Shown in pieces: positions 36,011-48,467 of a stretch of DNA of 64,000 nucleotides. The notes under the pieces are model-generated. The model did not search any database. It had not been told where the DNA came from and saw only the letters and a program-made list of their open reading frames with translations. Each line of letters starts with the position of its first letter. The stretch's first letter is position 1. Location: contig NW_004457735.1 of NCBI RefSeq assembly GCF_000203815.1, positions 868,001 through 932,000 of the forward strand, written 5' to 3'. The stretch is from Cavenderia fasciculata. Taxonomy: Eukaryota; Evosea; Eumycetozoa; Acytosteliales; Cavenderiaceae. A program made the position numbers and the translations under genes.

Positions 36011-37931
36011 ATGTTGTTAAGACATCATCAAAAGATATTAGTATCAGCTTCAACTATTTGTCAGAGACGATTGGTGTTGTTGCCAAAGACGACAACTACA
36101 ATATGTTCAAATCAACAACAACAATATAGTTATCAATATAATCAACCATCAAATAATAGATACATTTCATCATCATCATATTCTACATCGTCAAAGAATA
36201 ATAATAAGTTATTTGATACACAAGATGAAGAGACAATTGACAATACATTAAAACTTGACCTATCGAAACAAAAGTCAGAATCATATAAATGCGCACAACC
36301 AAGACTTACATCGGAACATCTCTCCACCATCAAAGCCAACACCAACCCCAATCTAATGTACTCTACTCTCCCACTTGTTCCAAACAAATCCCTATCACTC
36401 TCTCGATTTGGGTACAATGTTGATGATATTCATTATATTGAATCTGATCATAGAGCATCATTGTAAGTACAAATTATTATCCTTAATTTGAACCATTAAC
36501 TAATATTATTATTATTTTATCTATTTAAGGATATATGCATTAAATAATGGATGTAATGTTATTCATTCAAATAGAAATGATTGGAGACAACCATTGGATG
36601 TATTGGATTCAGTGTTGAGCGATTCAAGTGTATCGGTGACAAGAAGAGATTTGGTGTTTGTACAGAGATCTCAAATCATTGATTCACGAGAATTACTTGT
36701 CTCCAAGACATTTGTGGCCGATCAGATAAAGATTTCGTTGGAACGTTTCAAGATTGCAATGGTTGATAGTTTTTTGTTGTCGGTTGATGTTGATGCATTG
36801 GTTGGTCAAGGTTTGACGATAGATGAGATAGAATCGAATCTAAAGAGACATTTCGGTGACTTGGAAAAGGAGTGCGGCAAGCGAATCCAATCCTATGGTC
36901 TTTCAAGCCCCCAATTGGTCGATGGTAACCGTCTCTCATTGTCTCGTCTATCGATACACGAGTTGCCACACTTTAGAGCCATCGAATACCCATTTAATAT
37001 TTATGAATATAGTTCTATTTTACCACAATCGACATATAGCGATCAATCATTATATCAATTTGCCAAGTCTGGCAAATTTAATATCAGCAACAACAACAAC
37101 AACAACAACAACAAAAATGTAAACCAAGATCCATTGGTCATATTCAACTCTAGTCCTTCTTATTTTATGAAAAAGGGCAAGTTGAATAGATTCATAGAAG
37201 TAGAGTCACACAAGGACAAGGATCTATTAAAACTACTAAAGGATGCCTTTGACATTGCCATCCATTTAGAGAGAAAGAATCCAGTGTTTAAAGACACTGT
37301 CCAAATCGAACAGATAAAGTCCAACCCCAATCTAATTGGGTCGATGCGATGGGCTCACATTTTGGTCGAAGAGAAATCAAGAAACGAAAAACTTTCAAAC
37401 TATTGGGAATGGGAAAAGGTCGCAAGTAATCGTATCAAACCAACAGTACATGAAGCAATCTTGGCTATTTTTAGTAATCATATTATAAATTCTTGGGGTG
37501 GTCAATATAAAAAGGTAAAAAAAAAAAAAAAAGAGACAAATATTTATTTTGAAATTAAATTAATCAATATTATTCATTATATTTATATTTAGGCAATGTT
37601 TTCATTATTTGATTTATATACTAAATCATTGGAATTTGAAATCTATGAAAAACAAAATGAAATGAGTAAATTTATGGAACAATATAATCTAGGCAACAAT
37701 AATAACAATACTCCATTGACCATGTTCCAAAAGGCAAATCTTTTATCTGCAAAGTATAGTGATGTATCTATCGAACATTTTACTACGATCGATCGTGTAA
37801 AATCAATCATTTCAAATATCCCTCCATCAAGTTTCACCAATCTTAATCAAATGGATAAATTAAAATTCTTATCACTTTGTAAAGATTTTTCAACCATGAT
37901 TGATAATTTTAATGAATCCAAAATAGAATAA
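36011..37931 (+). CDS. Aldo/keto reductase-like protein lacking catalytic residues
   Basis: Three exons: 36011..36462, 36530..37514, 37593..37931; 591 residues. The first 60 residues are basic and Ser/Asn/Gln-rich without early acids (MLLRHHQKILVSASTICQRR), like a mitochondrial targeting sequence. Residues about 125-300 follow the AKR barrel: SRFGYNVDDIHYIESDH, YALNNGCNVIHSN, ISLERFKIAMVDSFLLSVD (like the family's SLKRLGVDYIDLYLLH), GKRIQSYGLSS (like GKIRAYGIS), and YPFNIYE. However the Asp, Tyr, Lys and His of the active site all seem replaced, so it may have no redox activity. The C-terminal 250 residues hold an Asn run and helical sequence with no family I can name. AKR relationship is moderately sure. 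Confidence 0.72.
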
Positions 37932-38262
37932 AAGAAACTTATAAAAATTAATATATTAATTAATTAAATGAAATGAATTCCATTCTTGTAGTAGTTGGGA
38001 TGGAAAAAAAAAGAGTGAAGCAATCATTTATTATTTTAAAAATAAAGATATATTTTATATCCCTCACTTTCTCTCTTTCTGTATCTCCTATTCAATAAAT
38101 TAATTTTTCTAACAATTGAGTATGGTTATTTGTACTTAAACTATTATATGTACCCTCCAAATGCCACATCTCGTGGAATGCTGACACCTTTTTTCCAACA
38201 ACGAAAATGAGTGGGTGACTGGTTCTTCTTGATTCTGAACAATTCCTTTCCTTTTCATTAAA
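37932..38262. other. Spacer between convergent genes
   Basis: AT-rich 3' flanks of the AKR-like gene (plus) and the orphan gene (minus). Nothing else is seen. Confidence 0.6.
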
Positions 38263-40647
38263 TTAATTATCTTCAACTACAACAGGTTTTGGTTTTGTTT
38301 GATTTGGTTTTGGATAAGAAGCAAAATTGGTTTCATCTATAAAATTACAATTGGAAATTAATTTATATATTTCATATTTAAATTTTTGTATATATATTAT
38401 TTACCTTTAACAAATAATTGTAAAGTATAATTATTAAAGGATAAGGCTATTTCTAAATTGTGTTCAGTGAGTGCAATGAATTTGTCGTTTTGGAAAATGG
38501 TAATTGAAAGATGGGCTGTAGGGTCTAGACTAAAGTTTTTTTTGATCTTTTCAAGTAAACCATGGTATTCAATATCGGTAGGGCATTTGATATTGACTGA
38601 ATCACCATAAAAATTGACTCTAAATGTTGCAAAGGTTTGGGTATTCTTGCTAACTTTTCCATTATCATTTTCATTTTTGTTGTCATTATTATTATTATTA
38701 TTATTACTATTGTTATCATTATTATTTTTATCATTATTATTATTAATATTATTATTTTCGTCATTTGGTGGAGGTACAATTACAAATTGATCATTATAGA
38801 AAATAGATTGTTCACATTCATACCAATATTTTAAAACAACCTTGAGTTTGTGTCCAGCAGCAAAATCCCTTCTTTCAAAAAGAAGATGAAAGTGTTTGGA
38901 TGACACTGGAGAACGAATAAAGCACTGTATATTTGCAAAAGGCTTATCTCCAATGCAGAATCTAAATGAACTTGCTTGTGCAATGGTCTTGGTTTGTTCT
39001 AGATCAAACGAATTTTCATCGCGAAAAATAGATAATGAATCCTGTACAGGATTGATTTTGGCTACAATATCCATTGTCAAACAATTTTCCATCACTATAT
39101 AATGATCTCCATCATTATCTTCTCCAATACTTTCAACAATATCGTCAAGTGTTATCTTATTATTTTGATTATTATTTTTGTTTTGATTATAGAATAAATA
39201 GTTTTGATTATTTTGATTATTATTTACATTTGGATTAAAAGTAATAAGAGTTTCACAACTTTTACTAAGTGATGGAGATGAAGATGAAGATGAAGTAGAA
39301 ATGTGGGCGCCATTTTTGTTGTTTTTTTTGTTGTTATTGACTAAACCAGGAGGTGATTGTGGTGAAAGAGGTGGTGACGAAAACATTGATGGATTTGAAT
39401 AGGCTGTAGTAGTAGTGGATGCTGTCGATGCCGATAACATTGAGGAATGGGGTGGTGTGACAAAGGAAGGTGTTGAGGGTTGCGATGTCGATAGTCTAGA
39501 TCGACTGTTTGATTGTTTCAATGATGCAGGTGCCATAACGGGTGGATTGTGTGGTCTTAGTTCTTTGAGATTGATTCCTCCCACTTCGAATCGTGGAATG
39601 GGGCAACGTGGTAATGAGAGTAGTTCGGCGCGACTTGGATGAACGAGGAAAGAGCAGGTGGTGCTTTCGAGGGCGTTTTTAGAGTTTTTAGACTCTGTGT
39701 ATTTTATGTACATGTCGAATGCGCCACTGAGGTAGGTTCGCTCGAGTTTGATAAACGCTGACTTTTTCATTTGGGTGCCGCGCTCAAACTCGCTCTGTTG
39801 GATGGTTTTGAAGATCTTGCCAGTCTCTGTCTCGACGATAAACAGTGTCATGAGGTTGGAGCGACCCCACTTGAGACGGTCGGCCTCGAGGTTGACGACA
39901 ACTAGCTGCGATGTCAGGTCTGTCGTGTCCCAGTACAGTCTCTCGATCGATGGTGGTGGCAGATCCTTGGTTGTGTTGTAACAGATTAGTGTATCACTCT
40001 CGACACATGTAATGGGACGCAGAATATGTGTCGATTTGTCATACAACCCAAACACAATGACCAACTCTTTGGACTCGCCCAATCGCTGCACCGAGATGCC
40101 CTTGAAGACCACCTCGCCGGTTGGTCGCACATTCTCGACATTGTTGCTGAGTTGGAAGTGTTCGCACACCTTTGACGTGGCCACCACCACAAAGTCGCGG
40201 TTGGTAGCCTCCTCACCCAACAAGTTTGTGTGGCTCCCTTTCACCATAAACTGGATCTCTGACATGTTACCACCCTGCACAAACACCTTGGGGTAGCCTC
40301 CCACATTACCAAACTCTAGATCCATCTGTGTATGAGCCCCAATCGCAGCATCTGATTTTCCCAACGATGGTTTTCTCTTTTTATACACTTTTTTACCTCT
40401 TGATTGTTCATATATCAATGATGATTCATCATTACTATTATTATTATTATTATTATTATTTTGATTATTATTATTAGAGTTTAATAAATATTGTTGTTGT
40501 TGTTCAGTTGTAGTAGTAGTGGTGGTGGTTGTTGTTGTTGCCATTGCCATTGTGGTAGTGGTAGTTGCCAAAGGTGGTGATGATGAAGATGTAGGTATTG
40601 ATGGACCATCTCTAGGACTAATATATGAATCGGAAGAGTTGTTACTA

Positions 40648-40691
<44 letters not shown>

Positions 40692-41534
40692 GTGAGAGTT
40701 TGATTTCAATTCATTCTTTCTTTTTCGTTCTTCATCCTTTTGCCTTCTCTTTCTAATGTATTGTTGTATCTTTTCATATTCTTTTTGTGAAGGTGATGTT
40801 AAGCTTGATGAAACAGGCTCTGATGATTCATCAATTTCTAACGTTGACTGGTGTCCTGGAGGATAGACAATCGCACCAGATGTTAATCCACCTCCTCCTC
40901 CCGTAGATGTTGGATACAATGGCTCACGTGCTTTACTTGCCATGGGATGGGTAGTAGTACTAGTAGTAATAATAGTATTGTCAATCTGTGGAGGTGATGA
41001 TCCGTTGGATTGGGTTGGTAGATCATGATTAATTGTCGGTTCATTGGAATTCCAAACTACAGGAGATGGATAACGCAATGATGATTCAGAATCCAAAGTA
41101 ATAAATGAAAAGTTTCTTTTCTTTAGAATACTATTATTATTATTATTATTATTACCATTTGATTGATTACCATTATTAAAAGTAGATGAATAAGATGAAG
41201 ATAAAGATGAAGATGGTGTGGTAGTTTTCATTGGGCTGATAATGTTGCTATAACTAGTAGACATTACGATACCATCATTGTCATCATCACTGTCGTCAAA
41301 GGAAGATCTACCAACTCTATTATTACTAGAGAGTAGAGTCGAGGTGGATGAAGATAGAGTCGATGTGCCAATTGGTGACGACAATGAAAAAGATAAAGGA
41401 GATGTCATTAGATTGGATGTCATTGCTGAAAAGGATGGAATCGCTGATAACGATGACGTTGATGTAGTTACACCCGGCCTTTTGCCTATCGACTTTATGC
41501 TTTGAACAAATCTTTCCTTATTATATTCTGCCAT
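38263..41534 (-). CDS. Large Asn-rich orphan protein, possible PB1-like C-terminus
   Basis: Two exons: 38405..41534 and 38263..38336; 1,067 residues. The first 400 residues are Ser/Thr/Asn low complexity with a basic helix (YEKIQQYIRKRRQKDEERK). Residues about 405-670 form a conserved-looking beta-rich globular domain (NVGGYPKVFVQGGNMSEIQF, VVFKGISVQRLGESKELVIV, SERGT-type turn) that I do not recognise. After another low-complexity part comes a second globular block (FRFCIGDKPFANIQCFIRSP) and an end of about 80 residues that looks like PB1: FRVNFYGDSVNIKCP, YHGLLEKIKKNFSLD, IALTEHNLEIALSF, LQLFVK. The last exon (24 codons, PKPNQTKPKPVVVEDN) is added because a GTAAAT donor and TTTATAG acceptor keep frame; without it the protein ends two residues later. 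Function unknown. Confidence 0.72.
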
Positions 41535-42510
41535 TACTAATGCTATTATTATTATTATTTATATTTATATCCGTATTGTTATATGTATATTATATGTATT
41601 ATATTGTTGGTTATTGTTCTTGTTGTTGTTTGTTGTTTGTTGGGTTGTTGTTATGCAAGACAAAGATAATATCTATATATATATATTACTTCCCTCTTTA
41701 GTGTTGGCTATCTAGATGTGTGATGGATAGATAGATGGATGATGGATAGACAGAAAGAGTAAGAGAGAGATGGTTAGTGATATATATAAATATGTACAAA
41801 CAATTTGAGTGATAATTACTAGAATATATGTATATTTATATATATATCTTTTTTTTGTTTGTCACGATGATCGTAGTATCGAGTGCTAGCTGCGTGGCTC
41901 TGTGTCTCTTGTCTCTTGTTTTTGTGTTAGGTCTTCTCCCCTCCTTACCTGTGCACTAAAACATCTCTTTGTTCATAGAACAAGCAATAAACTTTGTCAA
42001 TCACCATCCGCCCATTTTAGTGTACCTGTCAATCTCCACAAAACAACAAAAATTGAAAAAAAAGGGTTTCCCAAAAAATCAAAAAGTAACAACCTCCTTC
42101 TCAAGAAGATCATTTTTCTCCAATCCGAGGTCAAAGAGCTTGTTAAACCGTTCAACTCAAAAGTTCTATCTTTTTTCTTGGTCGATCTTGTAAAGTTCGT
42201 CATCATCACTAATTAGTGTATCGTATTCGAGAAGAGAATGCGCAATATATCTAATCCTAGATAGATAATATATATATAATGTGAGAATATTATACATTCA
42301 TTGGGTCTCTATCACTTCAAAGTAAAATAGAGTGAAATTTGAAATAACACCTCAGATGGAAGTTCAAGAAAAAAATTAAAAAAAATTAAAAAAAATGAAT
42401 TTTATAGTGGGCACTGTGAAGATCAACAAACTTTGATTAATGAATTTAATAACACAATTATTATATTTTAAAATTATAATACACATAAATATATACATAC
42501 ACTTTTAAGA
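41535..42510. promoter_or_regulatory. Divergent region upstream of proteasome alpha-5
   Basis: About 1 kb between the orphan gene (minus) and psmA5 (plus). A C-richer segment at 41870-42200 carries overlapping short frames on both strands, which look like chance. No RNA gene is recognised. Confidence 0.5.
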
Positions 42511-43628
42511 ATGTTTTTAACTAGGTATGTCTCTCTCTCTTAAAAGACAGACACAATAAGAGATTAAAGGAAGGAAAGAAAGAAAGAAAGGACAGTTTCA
42601 ACTAATCATCATCTGTCTATTACGACTACTACTATTACTACTACTTTAATTTCAACAATCTAGATCTGAATATGACCGTGGAGTAAATACTTTTTCACCA
42701 GAAGGTCGTTTGTTTCAAGTAGAATATGCTTTGGAAGCAATCAAGTTGGGATCGACATCTATAGGTATTCAATGCGAAGAGGGTGTTGTTTTGGTTGTCG
42801 AAAAGCGTCTCACCTCTACTCTTTTGGAGCCATCATCCATTCAAAAGGTTGTTGAAATCGATTATCATCTTATTTGCGCCATGTCTGGTTTAACTGCCGA
42901 CTCTAGAACCATTATAGATCACGCTAGAATTGAAACTCAAGTATGAATAATAATAATAACATTCATTATATTAATTATTATAATAATAATTACTAACAAA
43001 TGATTATCATTTGTTTAAAAATAGAATCATAGATTCAACTACGATGAACCAATGGGTATTGAATCAACTGTACAGTCAATTTGTGATTTAGCCTTACGTT
43101 TTGGTGAAAATAGAAAGGATGGTGAAGAAAGAATGGTACGTTAAATTTAATTAAATTACAACATACAATATATATTATATTACATGTTAACTAATTTATA
43201 TCTCTATTTCAAATTACTAAATTGGTATCATACCATATGATGATAAAATTGATTGATTGATTGATTGATGTATGTTGTTATTACATATATAGTCTAGACC
43301 ATTTGGTGTTGCACTTTTAATTGCAGGAGTTGATGAAAGAGGACCACAATTATATCACTCTGATCCATCAGGTACCTTTACTCAATACCATGCAAAGGCT
43401 ATTGGTGCCGGTTCAGAAGGTGCCCAAACCACCCTCCAAGAGAAATATTCAAAGACACTTTCACTCCAAGAAACCATTCAATTGGCATTGACCACCTTGA
43501 AGCAAGTCATGGAAGAGGCTGTCACTACTACCAATGTCGAATTGGCCGTCATTTCAAAGAAAGAGAAAAAGTACAAGATCTACAACAAAGAAGAACTTGA
43601 AGCCGTCATTGCAACTCTCGGTCAATAA
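42511..43628 (+). CDS. psmA5: 20S proteasome subunit alpha type 5
   Basis: Four exons: 42511..42524, 42664..42940, 43025..43135, 43293..43628; 245 residues, near the 241 of human PSMA5. The first exon is only 14 bp (MFLTR). The alpha-subunit N-terminal signature is clear ([36 protein letters not shown]), then [20 protein letters not shown] typical of alpha-5, [12 protein letters not shown], and [13 protein letters not shown]. Alpha subunits form the outer, non-catalytic ring of the 20S core and its gate. The 3' end faces the gene for proteasome assembly chaperone PAC3, 354 bp away. Confidence 0.96.
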
Positions 43629-43982
43629 GTTAAATAACAACAACAACATAACAACAACAAAACAACAAAACAACAAATTTAAACTATAAAGTTGTCCGTC
43701 CATAAAATAGATATATTGAATCAATCAATCGACTGAATGACCGACCGACCGACCGACCACCCCACCCTGCCTACTATTTTATATTAATCCCCAACCAAAC
43801 AAACCTATATCTTGATAAATAAACAACAAAAACAGGACAAAGGTTTTTAGAACACTGTATGATTTATAAACATATATAAATATATCCAACCATTAGATTA
43901 TGTTTGTTATTGTGTACAAAAGGAGTAGTATGAAAAGAAAAGAAGAAGATTGTTATGTCTCACCCTTTCCTTTTCCTTTATT
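43629..43982. other. Spacer between psmA5 and PAC3 gene
   Basis: A/C-rich 3' flank with CAACAA repeats and a GACC/GACCGACC run near 43738-43758. No gene is seen. Confidence 0.6.
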
Positions 43983-44494
43983 CTACCATATTCTATTCTC
44001 AAAGATGACATCCAATATTGCTTTGAATGCTTCTTTAGATTTATCGGTCAAAGAGATTGATAGTAAAAGAGAGTTGGGAGAACGTTGTGATATATTTTCG
44101 ATTAATTGACGTGCATAGATTGATACTAGTTGATCTTGATTACCTCCAAGTAATGATTCAATATGATAACATGGTTCATCCGATTCAAATCCTTCAGATT
44201 GTTTAATTGCTTTAATCTATAAATAGAGTAAGAGTTTTAGTTTTTGTTTAGTTTATTCGTTTGTTTGTTTGTTTGTTTGTTTGCATTGATATGTATATAG
44301 AATATACTTACCCAAGTAGAGAATCTTTGTGTTTGAGCAATTGTTATAAATACAGTTCCAGCAAACACAGACATTGATATATCGGTATGAACATTATTAA
44401 TCTTGACTGAAAGTTGTTTTGTCTTTACTGGGAATACAGGTTGTCGTGGTTGTTCTTGTTCAACAACATGACTATCAATAATTAATGATGACAT
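43983..44494 (-). CDS. Proteasome assembly chaperone 3 (PAC3/PSMG3)
   Basis: Two exons: 44312..44494 and 43983..44216; 138 residues against about 122 in human PSMG3. Similar blocks: [75 protein letters not shown], and the final DVIFENRIW (human: ALREVIRVCQVW). PAC3 pairs with PAC4 to build the proteasome alpha ring. The start MSSLIIDSH is preferred; an in-frame ATG at 44578 would add 28 residues that read as leader. It converges on psmA5, whose product is a likely client of the chaperone complex. Confidence 0.8.
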
Positions 44495-44618
44495 GTTTAG
44501 TATGTATATATATAAGTAGCGCGGAGATATATTAATTAATGAATGATCAACTTTCATATCTGACTTTTGCAGCTGCAAAAAACAAAATTAGATTAAGTTG
44601 ATCTATTTATTATTATTA

Positions 44619-46628
44619 TTATTTAGTCTTCTTTATATGATTTAATATTCTATCAATTGTTGTTTGAGGATTATTACTATTGTTATCAAATAACATGGAT
44701 TTGGATAATTGTTTGGATAGTATTTGTTTTGTAAAAGAGTGAGCTCTGTCTTTGGCATTATTGTTGTTGTTGTTGTTGGTTAGTTTGGGAATTTGATCAT
44801 GTGACCATAGATTCTCACTCATTGCAATGAGTCTGAACCATACACGATCGTTGAATCCACGTTCTACAACGGTCAAATCCTTTTCTGTACAGTTGGACGA
44901 TGGTTGGGTCATCTCCCAAGCACACCCTTCAACACCCAAGAGATTTGAAATATTAGTTGGAACAAACCGACTGTAACAATCCTCAAATGACTTACAACTC
45001 TGAAACGATGGGTCCATATAGAATCCAAAGCTATAAATAATCTCTTGGTCTCTTAGATACTCTCCAATAGTTTCTCCGCCTTTCCATACTTGATATATTA
45101 TGTTGTTACTATTGTAAACTGGAGATGTACTTGTACTTGTACTATTGGGATGAAGAATCTTTTGATATTGACCATGTTGTAAAAGGAATAAATCAACGAA
45201 TGAGTCTTCCCAAAAGATGAGTTGTTTGGAGGGTGGAAGTGTCTTGTTGGCAATATCGAGGAGACGGTCGAGGAAATACGGCATGTATTGGTCGCCGCTG
45301 TGTATACCCTTTTGCGCCATTCTCGCAACCAACTCTTTATCTTCGAGCCAGCACTCTACCGACACCTCATCACCACCGAGGTGTATGTATGGGTCGGGAA
45401 ACAGTCTACCAAGAGTCGACAGTATCTGACCAATCACAGTATATGTCTGTTCATTTGAAATATCTAATGGATAGTTGTGAGTGTAGTCATGGTTAATCGG
45501 GTTGGTTTTAGTGGTTGCTTGATGATTTGGACATTTAGCAACAATCTCTGGGTACCCCAACCCCCAAGATCTCGCATGTCCAGGCATATCAATCTCTGGT
45601 ACAATCCGCACACCATATTCTGTCGCATGCTCGATAATCTCCAAAACATCTCCAATGCTGTAATAGTGTGATCGAGAGGGTGTAGGTATCTCGTTGTGAA
45701 TGAATCCGAGGTGATTCGAACCCATCCCATGTAGTTTAGGGTATTTAGGTATTTCAATTGGGAATGATTGATCATCTGTAATATGCCAATGCAGTGTATT
45801 TAATTTCAACATACTCATTCCTCTAATCAATGATTTAATAAATTCTACATCAAAAAAGTATCTTCCTAAAGACATCAACAAAAACAACATTAGAAATCAT
45901 TCCCAACCATGGTATGAGTTATATAAATATATATATATATACCAGTATCCAACAATAAACCTCTATATTCAATAGAAGGAGAATCTTTGATAACTAGAGG
46001 TAGATAAATGACACAAATGGCATGTTCTTTGTTTGCATAGACCACTTGAACCAATGTCTTGATAGCATTCATCGCTCCAAGATGTGAATACACCATCATT
46101 CTAACTTGCTCCTTATCAACATATAATTTATATTGTTCATTCTCTTTTGTTGGTATTGTATCTATAGATTTGATAGAGAGAGAGAGAGAGATTCAATGAT
46201 TGTTAATAACATGTACATGTATTATCTATTCAGCACCACTTACATTTATTATAGCTATGATGGTGACCATCATTATCGTCATTACTACTACCATTTAACA
46301 ATACAATAATGAATCTTGATTGTTTAGATTTTGAAGGAAAGAAAGTAGATACAGGTAGATTGGCTACTACTGTATGATAGAATGATCTAACAAGTTGTCG
46401 TTTATCGAGAGTCCAAGGTCCAACAAATTCAAAGTCTATGTTGTAAGGTATGTATAGACACTCTAATACATTGCTTGATGACTCTACCGATGTTGGTAGT
46501 GGATAGATAACATCTTTTGCTAATCTACAATCAACTACATTAAAAAAGTAAACTGTAGTCGTCAACAAGAAGAAGAAAAAGAGATGAAATAGAAATAAAT
46601 ATAATGAAATAATAATTGAAAATTTCAT
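44619..46628 (-). CDS. Beta-N-acetylhexosaminidase, GH20
   Basis: Three exons: 46244..46628, 45943..46161, 44619..45865; 616 residues. A signal/anchor stretch (IIISLYLFLFHLFFFFLL) begins the protein. The N-terminal domain is followed by the GH20 barrel: YRGLLLDTGRYFFDVEFIK, MLKLNTLHWHITDDQSFPIE, IVPEIDMPGHARSW, the catalytic Asp-Glu pair in HLGGDEVSVECW, and NLLGVEGCAWEM. The enzyme removes terminal GlcNAc or GalNAc from glycans, probably in lysosomes or secreted. D. discoideum has several nag genes; the specific orthologue is not determined. A poly-Asn run near the end (about 44763-44781) is a typical local insert. Confidence 0.92.
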
Positions 46629-47213
46629 TTAAAGACAAAGAAAAATAATAATACTTTACAACTTTATTTTTTTTTTTGAACACATCAACAAAGGGGGGGG
46701 TTGCGTTCACACAAATTGGTTGATTGATTGGAACACACTTTAAAGATACATCATTTATTTGTTGGAGGTATAATATTAATAATGTTCTTTTGCAACCTCC
46801 TGGAAGATGAGTTAAATTAGAAGTTTTGTAAATTTTTAAAAGATAAAAAAAATAAAAATAAATAAAAAAGAAAAAGTTTAATTTTTATTAAAAAGAGTGA
46901 TAAAAATACATTCTTGTGCGAGTAACAATCAAATGATTAAAATATATTAAATCAAACAGACTGTCTAGGTATTGGAAATACCAATTTTTTATCTTTTTAT
47001 TTTTATTATTATTTTTATTCAAAAATACGAATTTAACAATGACCATTTTTAGAAATAGTTTTTTTATGAATTTTTCATTTTAATTTTTCATATTTTAATA
47101 TCGATGTTCATAGTAATCTTAATTCCAATTCATTTAATATATTTTTTTGTAATTTATACACATAAAATAGAAAAGAAATAATAATAATAATAATAATATT
47201 AATAGTTTTAATC
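46629..47213. promoter_or_regulatory. Divergent promoter region
   Basis: 585 bp between the starts of the hexosaminidase (minus) and CBS-protein (plus) genes; AT-rich with a G run at 46693-46701. No gene is seen. Confidence 0.5.
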
Positions 47214-48467
47214 ATGGCATCAATGTTACATCCACACTCTAATAATGTTAGAGTTCCAGGTAAAAGAATAGATGATGCATACAATTTATTTAATGGCGCA
47301 TTCTTGAATATGCCAATTTCAAAGACTGATATTCCAATTGAACCAGTTGTCATTTTAGATGTTAATCAACCAATTGAAGAAGGTTACAAGGTATATATAT
47401 ATATATTCCCCTATTCAAATATTAATCTATTTAGATACTAACAAACAATGAAATTTTAGATTGTATCAACCAAATTAGCAGCACCAGTATTTGATAAAAC
47501 TAAAAATCAATTTGTTGGAATAGTTGATATCAAACATTTCCTTGGTTACATTTTATATAAAATGCCTTTCCCTCCAACTGGTGTTGAAGAAAAACATACA
47601 ATTTCTGGTAACTTTTTTATTGTTGTTGGAAAAAAAAGGAAATAATATTAATAATCTTTTGTTAAATTTAGAACTATTAATGTTCCCATGTTATGTTTTG
47701 GATAAAAACTCAACCATTTGTGAATTATTCAAATATTTTAATACTGGAGTACATTCTGCTTTTATTTTAAATGAAAAGAAGCAAATTCAAATGATTAGTC
47801 AAATGTCTTTAATTAGATGGATTAGAGAACATGTATGTATTTTATATAATTAAAAAAGAGAGAAAAATATTTTGATTTTAAACCATTTTTCTTTTAATTT
47901 TGAATTCAAATTTAGATTAATGAAATTGGAATTGGAGGACAATCAATTGGTCATTTAGTAAAGGATGACCAAATTCATAAATTTAGCAAGGTATTTTCAA
48001 TTGATGAAAAGGAACCAGTAGTGAATGCCCTTAAAATTATTTACACTGAAAATATTTATGGAATGCCTATTTTAAGAGATGATCGTGTTGTTGGAAACAT
48101 TTCCGTAGTGGATTTAACTCTGGCCCAAGATAATTTGGACAAATTGACCATTCCATTGTCACTCTTTTTCAAGGATAGACCTGTCTTTACATGTTGGAAG
48201 AATTCCACCCTGATCGATGTTTTGGACAAGATGATTGAACATAATGTACACCGTCTCCATGTAGTAGAAGGTGATAATCTTCCCTATGGGATCATCACAA
48301 TTTCAGACATTGTTCATGTAATGTTGGAACAAAGTGGGTTTAATGCATCCCAACCAACTGACAACAAGATGGATCAAAAGGTTACCCAAAATGAAAAAGA
48401 AATTCAAAAAGATTTACACCAACAACAACAAAACAAAAAAGGAAGAGCATCCAACATTGATATGTAA
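47214..48467 (+). CDS. CBS-domain protein, AMPK-gamma-like
   Basis: Four exons: 47214..47390, 47460..47607, 47672..47832, 47916..48467; 345 residues. It has two CBS pairs (Bateman modules): PVVILDVNQPIEEGYKIV with FVGIVDIKHFLGYIL; LDKNSTICELFKYF with MISQMSLIRWI; EKEPVVNALKII with VVGNISVVDLTL; and KNSTLIDVLDKMIEHNVHRL with YGIITISDIVHVML. This is the layout of AMPK gamma and Sds23-like proteins, which bind adenine nucleotides and regulate a kinase or phosphatase. I cannot say which subfamily it belongs to. The C-terminal 50 residues are charged and Gln-rich. Confidence 0.85.

Noticed and set aside
41902-42216. Overlapping frames on both strands upstream of psmA5
   Set aside because: Three overlapping frames in one short C-rich stretch suggest chance; none has a recognisable domain.
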